Shown here one piece after another: positions 5,062 through 5,545 of a DNA stretch of 5,545 bases. Position numbers and translations under genes: made by a program. Below the pieces are notes generated by a model. The model did not search any database, was not told where the DNA came from, and saw only the letters and a program-made list of their open reading frames with translations. Position 1 is the stretch's first letter, and the number at the start of each line of letters is the position of its first letter. Source of the DNA: Candidatus Sulfotelmatobacter sp. (GTDB lineage Bacteria > Acidobacteriota > Terriglobia > Terriglobales > Acidobacteriaceae); assembly GCA_030045935.1 (NCBI GenBank), contig JASIEN010000649.1, positions 1 to 5,545 on the forward strand, in the 5' to 3' direction.

Positions 5062-5545
5062 TCACGGTCGCGCCGGATTGCTCATCATCAAGGCAAACAG
5101 TAGGGGCAGGTAAATTACAGTAGCCTGCAGGACGTGACGCGCAAGCATCTTCGAGCGTGGGCTATTCAGCGGTAAGTGGACAAACGCCAGTCGCGCCCCG
5201 AACCAGAAAAGGGCAAGACCGAACACGATTGCGCCTGCAAAATAAATTTTTCCTGCCATTCCAAATACACTCGGCAAAACGCTGAGCGGAATCAGAATCA
5301 ACGAGTAGGCCACAATCCGCCTCGCGGTCGATCGGCCATCGTCCTCAACCACCGGCAGCATGCGAATCCCGCCTTGCGCATAATCTTCGCGGTAGAGCCA
5401 TGCGATCGAGAAAAAGTGAGGGAATTGCCAGGCAAAAAGAATCGCAAACAGGATCAAGGCGCCCAACTCGACCCGGCCACGTGCCGCGGTCCAGCCCAGC
5501 ACCCCAGGCATGGCGCCGGGAAAAGCGCCCACGAATGTGCAGATC
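5062..5545 (-). CDS. ctaB: Protoheme IX farnesyltransferase (heme O synthase), C-terminal part, cut by window edge
   Basis: The last 160 residues of an integral membrane UbiA-family prenyltransferase are present. Heme O synthase adds a farnesyl group to protoheme, giving heme O for cytochrome oxidases and the precursor of heme A. The fragment opens with FVGAFPGAMPGVLGW, the conserved loop before the second half of the enzyme, then carries the membrane segment LILFAILFAWQFPHFFSIAW and the second acidic loop YREDYAQGGIRMLPVV. Three more hydrophobic segments follow, the last ending near LPLLFALMM, and the protein stops at NPARP. The first aspartate-rich motif and about 130-150 N-terminal residues lie beyond the right edge. 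The frame is open to base 5545, so the GTG at 5532 is an internal valine rather than a start. Such genes usually sit in cytochrome c oxidase (cox) clusters, which would be upstream, outside the window. The gene is also known as cyoE. Confidence 0.93.
   Translation of the reverse strand, partial: ICTFVGAFPGAMPGVLGWTAARGRVELGALILFAILFAWQFPHFFSIAWLYREDYAQGGIRMLPVVEDDGRSTARRIVAYSLILIPLSVLPSVFGMAGKIYFAGAIVFGLALFWFGARLAFVHLPLNSPRSKMLARHVLQATVIYLPLLFALMMSNPARP

Noticed and set aside
5062..5532. A short complete gene starting at the GTG at 5532
   Set aside because: The frame stays open to the window edge and the residues before the GTG continue the heme O synthase sequence, so the GTG is an internal valine codon.
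1..5545. CRISPR array, tRNA/rRNA gene, insertion sequence or defence/toxin system
   Set aside because: No regularly spaced direct repeats, tRNA-like cloverleaf, transposase motif or toxin/defence domain was seen in any frame by eye; the genes are ordinary metabolic and envelope functions.

Overview
The window looks like a chromosomal piece of an Acidobacteriota genome (Terriglobia, subdivision 1-like). This is inferred from a family of hairpin repeats with a GGCTTTAGCC core between genes, secreted S9-type peptidases rich in SPDG repeats, a hopanoid glycosyltransferase of the HpnI type and a lone short Flp pilin. The GC content is moderately high, TTG and GTG start codons are used, and Shine-Dalgarno signals are often weak. 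No 16S rRNA or other marker is present, so the taxon is a judgement from style.

Layout: five of the six protein genes are on the minus strand. From left to right they are the N-terminal 392 residues of a secreted S9-family (prolyl oligopeptidase-like) peptidase, cut by the left edge; an NAD-dependent sugar epimerase/dehydratase with an odd 47-residue C-terminal tail; an HpnI/ceramide-glucosyltransferase-like membrane GT21 enzyme; an exported LolA-like protein of unknown role; and, cut by the right edge, the C-terminal half of heme O synthase (CtaB/CyoE). The only plus-strand gene is a 54-residue Flp-type IVb pilin at 4817-4981. It sits between the divergent LolA-like gene and the convergent ctaB gene.

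Intergenic DNA: the 192 bases between the HpnI-like gene and the epimerase gene hold two hairpin repeats and a probable epimerase promoter. A related hairpin pair lies inside the 3' end of the epimerase reading frame and encodes part of its tail. The roughly 230 bases between the LolA-like gene and flp should hold two divergent promoters, but only weak matches are visible.

How the genes fit together: the products share an envelope theme (nucleotide-sugar metabolism, membrane lipid glycosylation, exported proteins, respiratory heme, surface pilin), but they do not form an evident single operon or a recognisable defence, toxin or mobile system. The most worthwhile items are the short flp gene, the repeat that appears to have lengthened the epimerase, and a possible leaderless start for the peptidase.
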